A model generated the notes under the pieces. The model was not told where the DNA came from. It did no database searches and worked only from the letters and a program-made list of their open reading frames with translations. Shown in pieces: positions 44,310-55,062 of a DNA stretch of 64,000 nt. A program made the translations under genes and the position numbers. The DNA comes from Flammulina velutipes (taxonomy: Eukaryota > Basidiomycota > Agaricomycetes > Agaricales > Physalacriaceae). The number at the start of each line of letters is the position of its first letter. Within the stretch, counting starts at the first letter, position 1. The stretch is taken from assembly GCA_011800155.1 (NCBI GenBank), contig CM022370.1:3348001-3412000 (forward strand). Reading direction: 5' to 3'.

Positions 44310-45884
44310 CTAGTTTCCAGGTTTATGTGTCACCATCCTCGTCGACCCGCCATGCCAATCTTCCACCCTTCTCGCACTGACCAAACTCAAGGTGGAGGTC
44401 TGAGTGCCAACGAAGCCAGAAGCCTGACTCTGCACCACTGTGTCGATGAGCGGTGGATACCACTGGCCCAACTTCTCGAGTGTCTGAGCTTTGGCGTGGT
44501 CAACGTATTTCCATCCCAGACTTCGCACCTCCTCCCAGAATTCAGGCGAATCTTCATCTGAAGAAAGAAGCACATGAGAGACTTCGATATGCTGCTTTTT
44601 CCATATTTCTTGCTTGACCTCTTCGACCTGGGACGCGTAGGTGCTCAATGGCGCGAAGCAGTTCCCGCCGCCACAGTAGGCCGTAAAATCGCCGTGTCGG
44701 ACGTGCACCGCGATGAATGGCGGTATAGCGTCCTTGGGAGAGAGGTTTCCAAACGCCTCCCGTAGATATTGGCCCGCCAGTTCGTTGATCGACTGGGTGA
44801 ACCGCAAGTTCTGCCCGACATGTCTCCAGGCGGGCGACCACGAGCGTTCCCATTCAAAGATTGCTGCGCCAGACGAGACGTAGTACGTGGTATCGAAACA
44901 AGAGAGATGTGTATCTGGAGAGAGGGTATGGTGTGCTTGATCAGAAGGCCATCGTACGTCGTACGTCCTTCCTTCGAAATGGGATTGTTTAGGATATATG
45001 AGAGCGGCGACTTTCCAAAAATCGGTATGGTCGTATGCGTGGTCGGAAGTCGAGAATGTCTCCTCTGGCGCGTCGGTGAATGATGCATCCAGGTGTAGAT
45101 GAAGCCAAAAAGGTTTCACGAGTCCGGGATCTTGACCTCGAAGGTTCCAGCAACCGATTTCCTCGAGGGAAGCGTTGGAGGGAGAGGATAGATGTGTTGG
45201 TACAGATTTGAGGTCTGACCATTCTATGACGGGGTGTCGGATTGCCTGGCGAAGGTGGTCCAAGTCGAAAACTTTTCCGAAATCTAAAAGCCCGGCGTCA
45301 TATGCTAAATCAAATTGTTATCATCGTGGCCTCGTCCGCGGAAGAAAAAGGCATACTAATGTGATGGACAGGCGTGAAGGGCGGTATTACGGGGACGCGG
45401 TCTGATATGATACCAAGGTAGATGAGATTCGCCTGGAAGATATGTTAATATAAACGTAGCCGGAGAGGAGGAATGCGTACAAAGCAGATCAATTGATTAG
45501 CTGTGAAAACGTTCAGTTTTAATGCTTAGACGTAAGACAATTAACTCACTGAGGCCACCAGAGCAGAAGGTAGTAGTATAGTAGGTGTCTGCTAGTAAGT
45601 TCTCTTTCATCAAGGACGATTAGCAACAGGTAATTCTCCTAGCCACAATGCTCACCCCTAAAATTTCCTGAGGGGGAGGGACTCGCGACGAATTTGTGGG
45701 GGTTCCAGTCGTCGATGCTGCTCCTCAAGGCTGTCCGCGATTGCTGTGGTTTGCGAGGACAATCATCATTATCCAAGAAGACGAGGGTTGGCGTGCCACA
45801 TATTCTGGAGAGGAACGTCGTAGTGCTGATAATAGTGAGGCCCGCAGCGACCACAACCAGTTGTCTCCGGGTCAATCGGGACAT
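44310..45884 (-). CDS. GDP-fucose O-fucosyltransferase-like membrane protein
   Basis: The first exon, from the ATG at 45884, gives a type II membrane anchor (LVVVAAGLTIISTTTFL). Short middle exons carry the WTNQLIAFANLIYLG-type N-terminal sugar-nucleotide motif. The long last exon (44310-45263) includes AIPPFIAVHVRHGDF, the His-Val-Arg-His motif that in O-FucT enzymes contacts GDP-fucose, then VSHVLLSSDEDSPEFW and the C-terminal block VVQSQASGFVGTQTSTLS. These are the three conserved regions of the O-fucosyltransferase superfamily. Substrate and even donor are unknown, as many fungal members are uncharacterised. Probable Golgi or ER location. Confidence 0.75.
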
Positions 45885-46565
45885 GGTTGTACGGTTGGTT
45901 GGGGGAGGAGATAGAAAGAGGTAGAGAATAAAGTCTCAAAAAGTAGCCTTGCGGACTGATCGACGGAAATGTCAGACAAGTCGTGCCCTTGTCACATTCA
46001 GGTCTAAGAAATGGAGTGTTGACTTGTAAGAATTCTTACCGATGTCTCGTTCAACCAGAGACAGCCGCGGAATAGCCAGAGTCATTGAAGCCGCCCTTTT
46101 GAGACAAACACCGCACTATGAAGACATTGCACGCTGTCCCGACGATGAAAGAGTAAGCAGTGGTGGACGTGAGGCCATCGACGAAGTCTTTGCAGCTCAA
46201 GACCGTCTGAGAAGACGAGGTTTTGTCTAGAACGACGAAAAAAATCCAAGCTGATGGTGGTAAAGAAGCTCGTTCAACATTTTGATAGCCGTAGCTCACA
46301 CACAAAATTAGCAGCTTTCATCTTTTTTTTTCTCTTGCAATCGTAAAGACACAAAATACAACAGAGGGCAGTGCAGTAGCGTGAGACAAATAAAGAGAGA
46401 GCGTGAACACTGAAGGGAATATAAAAAATGAGGGAGTGAAAACAATGCTAACCGATAACCAGATGGAAAACAAGCAACGTATGTACGTGAGAGTATTATA
46501 TGTACAAAAAGGCGCAAGAATCGTCACTGGATAATATAAACAAGTGGAGATGAGATGGATGGTTT
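45885..46565. other. Intergenic, weak ORF only
   Basis: About 680 bp. A 62-codon plus-strand frame (46042-46230, MSRSTRDSRG) has balanced charged composition but no recognised domain, and I do not call it a gene. The right part is AT-rich and probably the CCR4 3' UTR. Confidence 0.45.
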
Positions 46566-48563
46566 TCAAGGCGTAGGTGATACGGCCTTTGCGGGACCTT
46601 TGATGCGGAATTTGGCCGAGATGCATACATGGCTGTGAAGAAAGTCAGTCGATGATCAATAGCTGGGGAGGGGAAAGACGTACTCGGAGGGGAAATGCAC
46701 ATTCGGGAACCCCACCACCTTCTCCAGATACTCTCGGTCAATTTCGCCCAGGACCCCAGTCACAGCTATGGTTGGTGTCGAATACCACACATAATCCAAC
46801 ACACCCTGGAAGCTCGGCGTAAAATTCGTCATGGGTAGAAGCTCGCCCGTTGGTGATGAATACGCGCTCTTCAAGTTCAAACCATGCTTCAAGCCCTCCT
46901 CCGTATACCGCCCATAGACATGGCCCATGAAGTCATGATGACCCGCGTTCAACGTCCCATCTCTCAAGAACTCGTACACACCACTCTCCGGGACAGAGTT
47001 GTAATCTCCACAGACGATCGTAGGGATTTTCGTCCAATCCGAATAGCGCTGTGGCTGACCAGCGGGTGGTGGGTACTTTGCAAAGTCCTTCGCGATCTGC
47101 TCGACCTCGTCCACGAGAAGAGCGACCTGCACGAGCTTGACGTCCCGGAAAGCGGGATCCCAAGTTGTGTGGGCGTTGGCAATTATGTATCGCGTGCCTG
47201 TGTGGATGTCTTCGAAGAGACATACGACCGCGATATGGTCCTTGCCCAGAACACGGTTGAACATGTCATCCGTCTTCTTGAAGTCTGCTCTCCGCATGGC
47301 GACCGCGCTGAACTCGATGAGGTACTTTTCTACGAGCTTGAACCGTGTCGCGTTGTAAAAGACCGCGCAGCCATCGACCAAGCGTCGGTCTGCTTCTGAC
47401 ATGTTTTTGGCACGAGACTTGGGCCAGTATACACTCTCGTAGTTTCGCTCCTGGAGATGTTTCACAAAGAAGTCTTCGTACTGGCCGACATCCATCTCTT
47501 GTAAACAGAGGAAGTCGGCGTTCTGAGCTTGTATTTCGTTCAAGATGAGCTCCTTGCGGTACTCCCAGGTTAACGCCCAGGCAGGAGTGTATCCATAGAG
47601 GCGTGTCGTCGCGGCTCTTTCGCAGAGGACATTATAGCAAAGTACGCTGAACGTCTCGGTACCACTGGCGCTTCCCGGCGGTTCTAGGTATTTCCACTGT
47701 CGTTCGCGAGGGCCTGGTGGTGGCGCGCACGTATCCCGGAGATAGGCGATAAGACTTGGTGTTCCGTCTTTCTGAACAATTGACTTGAGATTCGGATCGA
47801 GTGGATTACCCTCGACGCCAATGGTCTGGAGCTGGTGTAGGGTACCAAGTTCGTTGGGGAGGGTGGTGAGGTGGTTGTCAAAGACGTATAACTCTTTGAG
47901 TTGGGTGAGGAGTCCGAGTTCGGGAGGTAGATGTGAGAGATTGTTTCCGGAGAGATCCAAGAGCTCTAGAAGACGGAGCTGGGATATCTGGGGAGGAACG
48001 ACCTCGAGGGCGTTGTGATTGAGGTAGAGGGTAGTAATGAACGTGAAGGAAAAGAGGCCGGAGGTTGGAGGGATGCACTTTATGTTTACGCCACCCATGT
48101 CGAGCGAATTCCAATTGTTTTCGGACGAAGCCAATGCCGCTGGTTTCGGAGTCGACGCTATCGGAGCCACCGTGGACGAAGGGTGGTTCTCTTCTAGTGG
48201 CGCCTCTGGTTGTTTGTTGGGATTTGTGATTGCAATAGCTGACTTGGCCACCGTCCGCGACGCTATTGCGCTTGCCCGTGCTCTGTGATGAGGCGACCTG
48301 GACGACCTGACCATCTCGCATTTAAGAAGTTGTTGTTGCCAATGATGTGAGATAACTGCAGGCGATCCTAGTTGGGGCGGCGATGGATAATGGTTGAGCG
48401 ACGTCAAGGAGTTCTGGTGATGATGGTGGTGTAGGGGCATTGGATGTGGGTGGGCGAACAACCCGTATCCCGGCGGCTGTTGTACAGTAGGCTGTTGTCG
48501 AGGCCATGGTTGGTGTTCTGTAAGCTTGTGAGCCACGCCAGGTGAGTGCTGAGCATAGTACAT
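46566..48563 (-). CDS. CCR4: CCR4-NOT deadenylase catalytic subunit CCR4
   Basis: Two exons (48563-46684 and 46632-46566) encode 648 residues from the ATG at 48563. The enzyme shortens mRNA poly(A) tails. The N-terminus is Pro/His/Gln-rich with five consecutive His. Residues ~170-270 form leucine-rich repeats that bind the NOT1 scaffold: LYLNHNALEVVPP, LDLSGNNLSHLPPELG, LYVFDNHLTTLPNELG. The exonuclease-endonuclease-phosphatase domain follows: FSVLCYNVLCERAAT, FLCLQEMD (catalytic Glu), IIANAHTTWDP, VCGDYNSVPES and LDYVWYS. The last catalytic pair, Asp-His, is created across the intron (FPS-D-HVCISAKFRIK), so the 51 bp intron must be spliced for activity. Intact and easily recognised. Confidence 0.95.
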
Positions 48564-48587
48564 GGTCAAGGAGTCGTCGGCCGTCAC

Positions 48588-48933
48588 ATCACGTCACATC
48601 TTCTACTCACGTGCTGTACACCTCATCGACGTCGGACGTCCCTATATAGCAATCAAGGCGGCTTTCAGAGCGCTTGGACGTGCACTGCCGACGCAGATTG
48701 GATTTAGATGAAAGGGATATCTCTAACGATTAGATAACTTTAGTGCCACAGTTTATGCAAACGCTGGACATTTACTACGGCGCAGCTGCCCAACAACGAA
48801 TGTACCTCAAGAGAGATCCACTGCACAAGCCAGAAAAATTCATGATAATAAGTCCGTGGGTATCTAAAGATCCTTGTTATCTACAGCTACAGTCATAAAG
48901 TGCGTGGGGTATAGTACATGGTATAATGTCCAC
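48588..48933. other. CCR4 5' flank and GH128 3' flank
   Basis: About 350 bp. It contains a cacgtg E-box-like palindrome near 48609 upstream of CCR4. No gene recognised. Confidence 0.45.
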
Positions 48934-50108
48934 CTAAACAGCAAACATAGAGGCCAGTTGGATGCAGACCGAAACGGAGAACAACCAGTGTATGTTGGCT
49001 GAGTTCAACATTTGTCCCGTTCCATTATCGTCCCCTCCCTCGTCAGAGCCGGAGCCGGGTTCCGCCGCCCCGATGTACTGCTTCCCCAGAGTCGTGAGCT
49101 CCCCATCAGATTCCATAAGTCTGTTCTCCTGTTAACGTCGAACTCGTCAAGAACTATCTCCAACAACTTGCCACGGCGCCACATACCTCATTGACCCCAA
49201 CCATATCTCGCAACGAACCAAAATACGCGTACATCTTGATCCACTCGGTATCATCCATCCAAGTTTGCGTGGTATTGAGGAACTCGACGACTTCATCTTC
49301 AGTGCACTGATCATCATTGTTAAAGTTTTGACAAGACCATTCCGTGACGGCAATAGGCCGCTTAAATGTATCATGGAAGTCCTCCATGTACTCAATGAAT
49401 TGTGTGGCGTTTATGTCGTACCAGTCTGGGAAATATGTCAGGAGTGAAAAGATATGTAGTTCGTCTCTAGACTCACGGCAAGCAATAAAATCAACGGTAC
49501 AGCCGTCGCATTCATCCAGAAACTCCAGAAGCCATGTCTTCCCGGAGGGCGCCCCGGATGGAGCGGGGCTTCCCAGCTCCAAGTCGGGATGGTCGTTGAG
49601 AAGCGGATTAATGTACTCTTTCCACATCGCAGCGCCTTCTTTAGGTGTCATATTCGACTGCCCATTCTCCTGTGGTCTGAAAACAATGAATCAGTATACG
49701 CCAAGAGAACATAAAACAGGTTAGTACTCATTCATCCCCAAGATCATGTTTACTTTTCCCATCTCAAGCGTGTCGTTAATCGTAGCTTTCCATTCCTCTA
49801 TCTGGGACTCTCCCCAAAGCATAGGAACGTACTCGACTGGTGCGTCCAAGAGGTAGGATTTCGGGGACCAAGTGTAATACCTATGGACCCCCCATTAGCG
49901 CCACACCATTTGAACTAATCGAATGCACGCACCACTGGACCTTTCCGGTGGAGATAAATTGTTCCATCGCTTCAGCGTCACCACCTCCCCACGCTAGCCC
50001 GGCCTTGTGTGTCGAGTTCACCTCACGTCGAGTAGGTTGGTTGACGTGAGGGTAGGCATCCGCGGACGCGATCAGAGTAGCCATTATAATCGTAGTCGTA
50101 GTAAGCAT
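48934..50108 (-). CDS. GPI-anchored glycoside hydrolase family 128 (beta-1,3-glucanase-like)
   Basis: A secreted cell-wall enzyme, with several exons from the ATG at 50108. Signal peptide MLTTTTIIMATLIASADA. Then KAGLAWGGGDAEAMEQF, VEYVPMLWGESQIEEWKA, ILGMNEPQENGQSNM (acid/base Glu in MNEP), LGSPAPSGAPSGKTWLLEFL, FSLLTYFPDWYDINATQF and AVTEWSCQNFNNDDQ (nucleophile Glu in TEWSC), and MYAYFGSLRDMVGV. This is the pattern of the Glyco_hydro_cc/GH128 family, best known from mushroom endo-beta-1,3-glucanases. The C-terminus has a Gly/Ser/Asp linker and the hydrophobic IHWLFSVSVCIQLASMF, a GPI signal. Probably acts in wall remodelling. Confidence 0.87.
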
Positions 50109-50922
50109 CGTGAAGAGGATCAGCGGTGAATGTCGTTCAAAGGATAGGTCATAAGGTGTCGCGACTGAATTGGAGGCGCGTCTCTTTATATCAGCTCCGC
50201 GTCGAATGCTTGGAGCAGGGCATGTTTATGACGCCTCTTGTGTTGCGAGGCGATGCAAATCCGCCTCGAGTGTTCCTATCATGATGTAAGAGCAACCTGT
50301 TTAAGAACGCAGGTGAACATGAGTCTAGCGGTAGTTGCAGTCAAAGACTCCCGCACCATGACCCCAGTCCTCCTTCAGGCTCCATGACTAGCCACCCACA
50401 ACATATCAAGAAGTGATAGAGAGAACTTAACGAGGCTTGCGCAAAAGTGGGGCAATGGAGATGACATCAGTCAGTCTCGAGGCTCATCAGGTCCATCTCC
50501 ACCCTCGTACCCGCCTATATCCAGCATGCCCCGCTCTCTATACCATCAAGAGCAAGAACGTCAGGATTCCCGGGCCCCACGACAACGCCTTCATGCATAT
50601 GTGCCTCATTTCGTAAGTGGCAACGCACTCCACACACCTCGACTTGCAATTGGGCTCTCTCGACAAGTCGTACCAAGAGGGAGTATCAGATACCTATGAC
50701 GAGTTTATTAGCATTGCGCTACGCGAAGGATAGTTTGAGTATGCACCTGCCGCTGAACATTCGCAGTTGAAGTTAATTGTTCCTTGCAAAAGCATCATGA
50801 ATAAACGAAAAGTACACCATTTGAAGCTTCCCGGCCTCGAAGTCTGGTCGACAAGCCTCAAAGTCCTCGAGAAAATCGATCTGACACGAAGTGGTAAGTA
50901 TAAGAAATCAGTCTCGAGGACC
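50109..50922. other. Intergenic, nothing supported
   Basis: About 810 bp between the GH128 start and the aldo-keto reductase stop. Only short frames occur; a few coding-like scraps near 50440-50700 could be gene debris but match nothing I know. Confidence 0.45.
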
Positions 50923-52005
50923 TCAGTCCTTGAGCCCAATCAACTCTCTGGCAGCTACCAGCGCGTTCTCTACCCCATCAATAGCCAAAATGCGTGGGTC
51001 CACCGTGACGTCTTCACGCATGTGTATTTCGTTCGTAGTGCCGGACAATGGCACGATACCAGCTGATTGCGCGAGTGCATACACAATTTGTGCTGGCGTT
51101 ATTTGGGACGCCTTTGCGATAGCCACGACGGAGGGATGAGCTAAAAGCGACGGAGAGCCTGAGAGCGTCCAAAACGACCTGGACGAGGCAGTTAGTAAAC
51201 TCGAGGAGACTAGGATCATCTTGGACTTACTGATACTGGATATCGTGTTTCCGACAGTATTGCAAGATATCGGGGTCCCAGTGATTACCCTCGTACCACC
51301 GATTCTGGACGACTTGGACTTTACGCGCCTTGCACAGCTCTTCGAGGACAGAGACATCGTATGTGTTGCTGATCCCAATGAGCCGGACTTTTCCTTCGTC
51401 CTGTAGGCATAAGGACTTTCCAGGCGTCCATGGTCTGGCTCAGTGTACGCAAGGGGGAATGCAAAATGTAGCTATCGAGGTACGTCGTCTTCAAGTTCTC
51501 GAGGGATTTGGCAAAGGAGCTGCGAATCTGGGCATCGAGAGAGTGGGAGGGATCATAGGGCAAAGGCTGCAGCTTGTCCTGTCCATCGATGGAGGTAAAT
51601 CTTTTGAGGGTCAAAAAGAGTCCAACATTCAATTTGGCTTGAGCAACGCACTTGGTCTGCAGGAAAAGATCTTCTCGACGAATGCCATGTTTTTCGCGCA
51701 GCTCTGTCAAGGCAGTCCCTACGAGGTCCTCCCTTGTTACGATGGGCATGTAGCACATTGGAAATCAGAGGGCATTCACCTGTAATGTTTAGGCTGGCAC
51801 GCTAAACACAGTTCAGCAGAAATCCACTAGTTCTAAGCTCAGCCTACCGGTATCTATGGCTCGGAATCCATTAAGGATGGCGGCCACTACGAGAGACGCT
51901 GTGCGTTCTTTCTTCCTGAGGACACACATGAAGCAAAAATTTGGTCAATTGACGAGATGAATACCAAGCTGTCCCATAAATAATCCTCGTCGTTGATACA
52001 GACAT
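50923..52005 (-). CDS. Aldo-keto reductase
   Basis: Several exons from the ATG at 52005 (MSVSTTRIIYGTAWKKER). The NAD(P)H-dependent family reduces sugars and aldehydes in the cytosol. Family marks: FRAIDTACQPKHYREDLVG (conserved Asp, Lys and Tyr region), LFLQTKFTSIDGQD, SFAKSLENLKTTYLDSYILH (catalytic His of the S-Y-I-L-H type), KVRLIGISNTYDVSVLEEL, VQVVQNRWYEGNHWDPD, SFWTLSGSP and the coenzyme-phosphate region GIVPLSGTTNEIHM. It ends VAARELIGLKD. The closest functional type may be D-arabinose or xylose-like reductases, but the substrate cannot be read from sequence. Introns are about 45-55 bp, including one inside the first 60 residues. Confidence 0.87.
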
Positions 52006-52092
52006 GATGGTAAGAGGGAAAGCGGCAGCCAGCACATCATCTGCCGACGGCACAAAAATAAGTGTCGGACGCAGCGAACGAACGAGGGTGGC

Positions 52093-53068
52093 CTACAAGA
52101 AATTGACGACTTTCTTGGGAGGGGGGATGGGTAGAGTCGCCCGTTGGTTGAACGCCTTGACAATCCTCTTTTCATCTTTCTCAATCTCCGAATTTGTTCG
52201 CTTGAAAGCATGAAATCCATCCTCGTCCGCGCCGACACCTGCACCTGCCTCCACGACATACACGGAAGGGTTATGGGCAACGTCTATAAATGTTTGTCAG
52301 ACCGCGATTCGAGAAATTGATTGAAGCCCGCACCTTGTTTTCGCAATCCACAATTCTTCGCCAAATGAGATGTCTCCCCACAGAGCTTGCAGCAACCACC
52401 ATTGGGATAAACTCCGCGAGATTTGTTCTCAGGGCAAGCGGACGCCAAATGGCCTTTTCCACTGCAAACGAAGCATGACGCGAAGGGAAGTGGGTTTTTT
52501 GGATCTTCAGGATTTCTGCAACGCGATAACGAATGCTTGTTCGACCCGCACCTAGAAGAAGACTGTAAGGAGACGAAGGAGAGAGTGCTGGTAGAGTCAC
52601 TTACCGATAACATATCCCGACGTCCCGCTTGCCAGTTTGTGTCTTGGTCTTCGGACAGTGTCTCGCAGCGTGGCCCTTTTCTCGACAGGCAAAGCATGTC
52701 GTATCAGCCTCCCGTTCCGAGATACGCCTTATCCGTCTTGATTCTGAGGCATCCTTTTTCGCATGTTTATCAGATTCTGGCCGGAACGTTAGACGAGAGT
52801 ACCAGAGCATAGGCATTGTAAACATACTCTTTTTGACTTTTTTGGGTTCCGATGGGCCTGCTGCAACCACTGCGACGACTTCTCCTCCTTCCTCTACTTT
52901 CTTTTTTGAGCGCTTTCGCTTTTTCTTGGGTGGCGGGTCCGACGCATCTGCAGTTGCTTCCTCCTGTATAGGCGGTGTATCCTCTGGTAGATCAACCTTG
53001 GGTTCCGAGTGCGCCAAACCTGCTTCAAGATAGGTTCTCTTGCGACCAAAGTCTGTTATGCGAGTCAT
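52093..53068 (-). CDS. Zinc-knuckle protein, ZCCHC9-like
   Basis: Starts at the ATG at 53068 and has at least two introns. The N-terminal half is charged, with a strongly basic stretch (PPKKKRKRSKKK) that looks like a nucleolar targeting signal. Four CCHC knuckles follow: CFACREKGHAARHC, then across an intron CYRCGSNKHSLSRC, CFVCSGKGHLASAC and CKLCGETSHLAKNC. The C-terminus reads ERRIVKAFNQRA-like sequence ending KKVVNFL. Four knuckles in this order with a basic N-terminus match ZCCHC9, an RNA-binding nuclear protein of animals and fungi of poorly known role, probably ribosomal or RNA-exosome linked. It could be confused with Air1/2, which have five knuckles. Confidence 0.75.
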
Positions 53069-54006
53069 CGAAAGAGTAACAAGAATAGTTTAAATTTGCA
53101 GATCAGAATATTATCGGACCCTCGGCCCGGGTCTTCACATAGGCCCTGCGCCACAGTCGATACATGTCCTCATCCTTCCAAACAGGGAACGTTCATGGCT
53201 TGAAACAGAGCACGAGGTGCTTGGTCTGACACAAGGATTGAGGGAAAAAGCAATGAATTCATGTTCAACGTAGACTATCTAAGCTAGATAAACTGCTAAT
53301 ACCCTCAGGTGCTTGCGCGCCTTCACTGAGTATAAGCAAGCACAATGCGAGATGGATTCCAAAAATTGCTAGAAGCCGAAGCTAATAGACGGGTTCGGAT
53401 GTATAATTTGCAATCAGCAAAATGACTGTGCCTCGGTAGAAACCTCACTGGCGACAGTAATGCCCGAGCACAAAGATGAGTTGTTCAAAATGTGCACGGT
53501 GATCTTTATACATTTCCTTACCTACGCACGGACCATCTCCCAAAGCGGAACTGATGATCGATACGTAACTGCGCCACTTTTAGACCAAATCGACCTCGTC
53601 AGCAATTCCATGCAGTGGTTGCGCGCAATAAATGTTCCACACTTCATCACGGACCATAAAAATAATATTTAGCACTTCATTGGGGATGGAAGGCATGGAA
53701 AGGTCACTGGTAAAGGATGGGCATCATTGTTACCGGGGCGGATAGTATTGACGAAGTTGACTGTATCACCAGAGGTATCAGCGGACGAATCAATGCTTTC
53801 TACCTCTTGAATAGAGAATAGAGATCGATACTCGAAACTCCTGGTTCTCGTAAGTCTTGGACGTCGAAAGAAATGTTGCTTCAGGAAGCACTGGCCAATT
53901 GGTGGCTACGGGGATCGATACAAACCACAGGACTTTGGAGGAAACAATGTTGGCACAGGTCATAAAAAGCGAGATCTGTGAAATGCAACGTATCATTCAC
54001 GCACGC
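53069..54006. other. Intergenic with weak coding-like scraps
   Basis: About 940 bp. A 70-codon plus-strand frame (53460-53672) and minus-strand pieces around 53690-53996 (for example VESIDSSADTSGDTVNF in one frame and a hydrophobic N-terminal piece in another) look partly protein-like. They do not join in frame with GT-AG introns that I can find. Possibly a decayed small gene; not called. Confidence 0.4.
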
Positions 54007-54619
54007 CTACTCGTCAAGGTTTATTGCGCGGCCAAACTTGGAATATAAAGCAAGTTTTAGCTCGTTCATCTCTTTCTGACAGTCTTCGGATTTCGATTCC
54101 AAAGACGACACCTTGTCACTCAGCGAAGACTGGTCTCGCTCAAGGCGTTTCATAGCCCTGGCGTGAGGCATGTGAAGAAAACTCTCCCCCACCTTATATC
54201 TAATCAGAGCGTTAAATAGGCATATTTAGCTAATCGGGAGGAACGATAAACTCACAAAACTACATCATCTTCGTCGGTGAGCTCGAGCTCATTTGCCAAA
54301 TCGTCCAGAGCTTCCCTCTCTTGCTATGCAATCGACAGATGATAAGAAATAGATCATCGCCGCGAGAAATATCATACCTTTAAGTCATCCAGCTTCTCCT
54401 CGATGATCTTTATACGATTGTTCAGCTTGGAAAATGAATTAATGCGCTGCTGGTCCTCTACATCGGCGGTCAGATCCTGGATTAACTGATGCTAATCATG
54501 GAGGTCTACCCCAAGTGACCTCTGCAGCATCATCGTTCTCTTCATCTTGTTCTATCTGAATTTATGTCAACCCAGGGCCCTGCAAAGACACGCACTCATA
54601 CCATTCGCAAGCTGTTCAT
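54007..54619 (-). CDS. Prefoldin subunit 4
   Basis: A beta-type subunit of the hexameric prefoldin chaperone that hands unfolded actin and tubulin to the CCT chaperonin. The first exon is only MNSLRM (54619), followed by IEQDEENDDAAE, DLTADVEDQQRINSFSKL, NRIKIIEEKLDDLK, LDDLANELELTDEDDVV, and the last exon KVGESFLHMPHARAMKRLE, DKVSSLESKSEDCQKEM, NELKLALYSKFGRAINLDE. The two coiled-coil arms flank the short beta-hairpin containing KVGESF, the subunit-4 signature. About 130 residues, normal size. Four or five exons; one intron boundary (near 54520) is uncertain. Its 5' end faces DPL1, 443 bp away. Confidence 0.9.
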
Positions 54620-54952
54620 GGTCAAAAAGCAAGTTTAAAAGTGACGTAATCGCGGAAAATGCCGTCTCTCTTTGAGCGTCAATAATGTTGGAGGCTTGAG
54701 GAGGTCATCGCGCAATGAGCATTGAAATCTACTTTCGAGTCTTGAATATACCTAGAAGAACCTCAAAATGACGTGTATCGTTACAGCAGGATCCCAGAGG
54801 GATCAAGATTTGAGCTAGACTTGGCTAGTGATGCTCGCTGGAGGTATTTTGCTATAGTATCTCAGCTCAGTAGACGTTTTTCAGAGCTATGAGACCCCAT
54901 ATACTCAGAGTAGACATTTCTATAGCCCATCTATACCATTGAATTGAACTCG

Positions 54953-54968
54953 GACGCGTCGACGCGTC
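54953..54968. promoter_or_regulatory. Doubled MluI cell-cycle-box-like palindrome
   Basis: Two adjacent copies of gacgcgtc (54953-54960 and 54961-54968) each contain ACGCGT, the core bound by MBF-type factors (Swi6/Mbp1) in fungi. It lies 95 bp upstream of the DPL1 start and 334 bp upstream of prefoldin 4. Whether it is bound is unknown. Confidence 0.45.
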
Positions 54969-55062
54969 GAAGGCGATCCCCCTGAGCCGAACCGGATACG
55001 GCTATTTCGCAAATGCCGGCCCACGGCTACACTCGCGTAACTGGTTCTGACCACATCCCTCC

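Noticed and set aside
48563..48587. CCR4 start at 48587
   Set aside because: The codon there is GTG; the in-frame ATG at 48563 is the plausible start.
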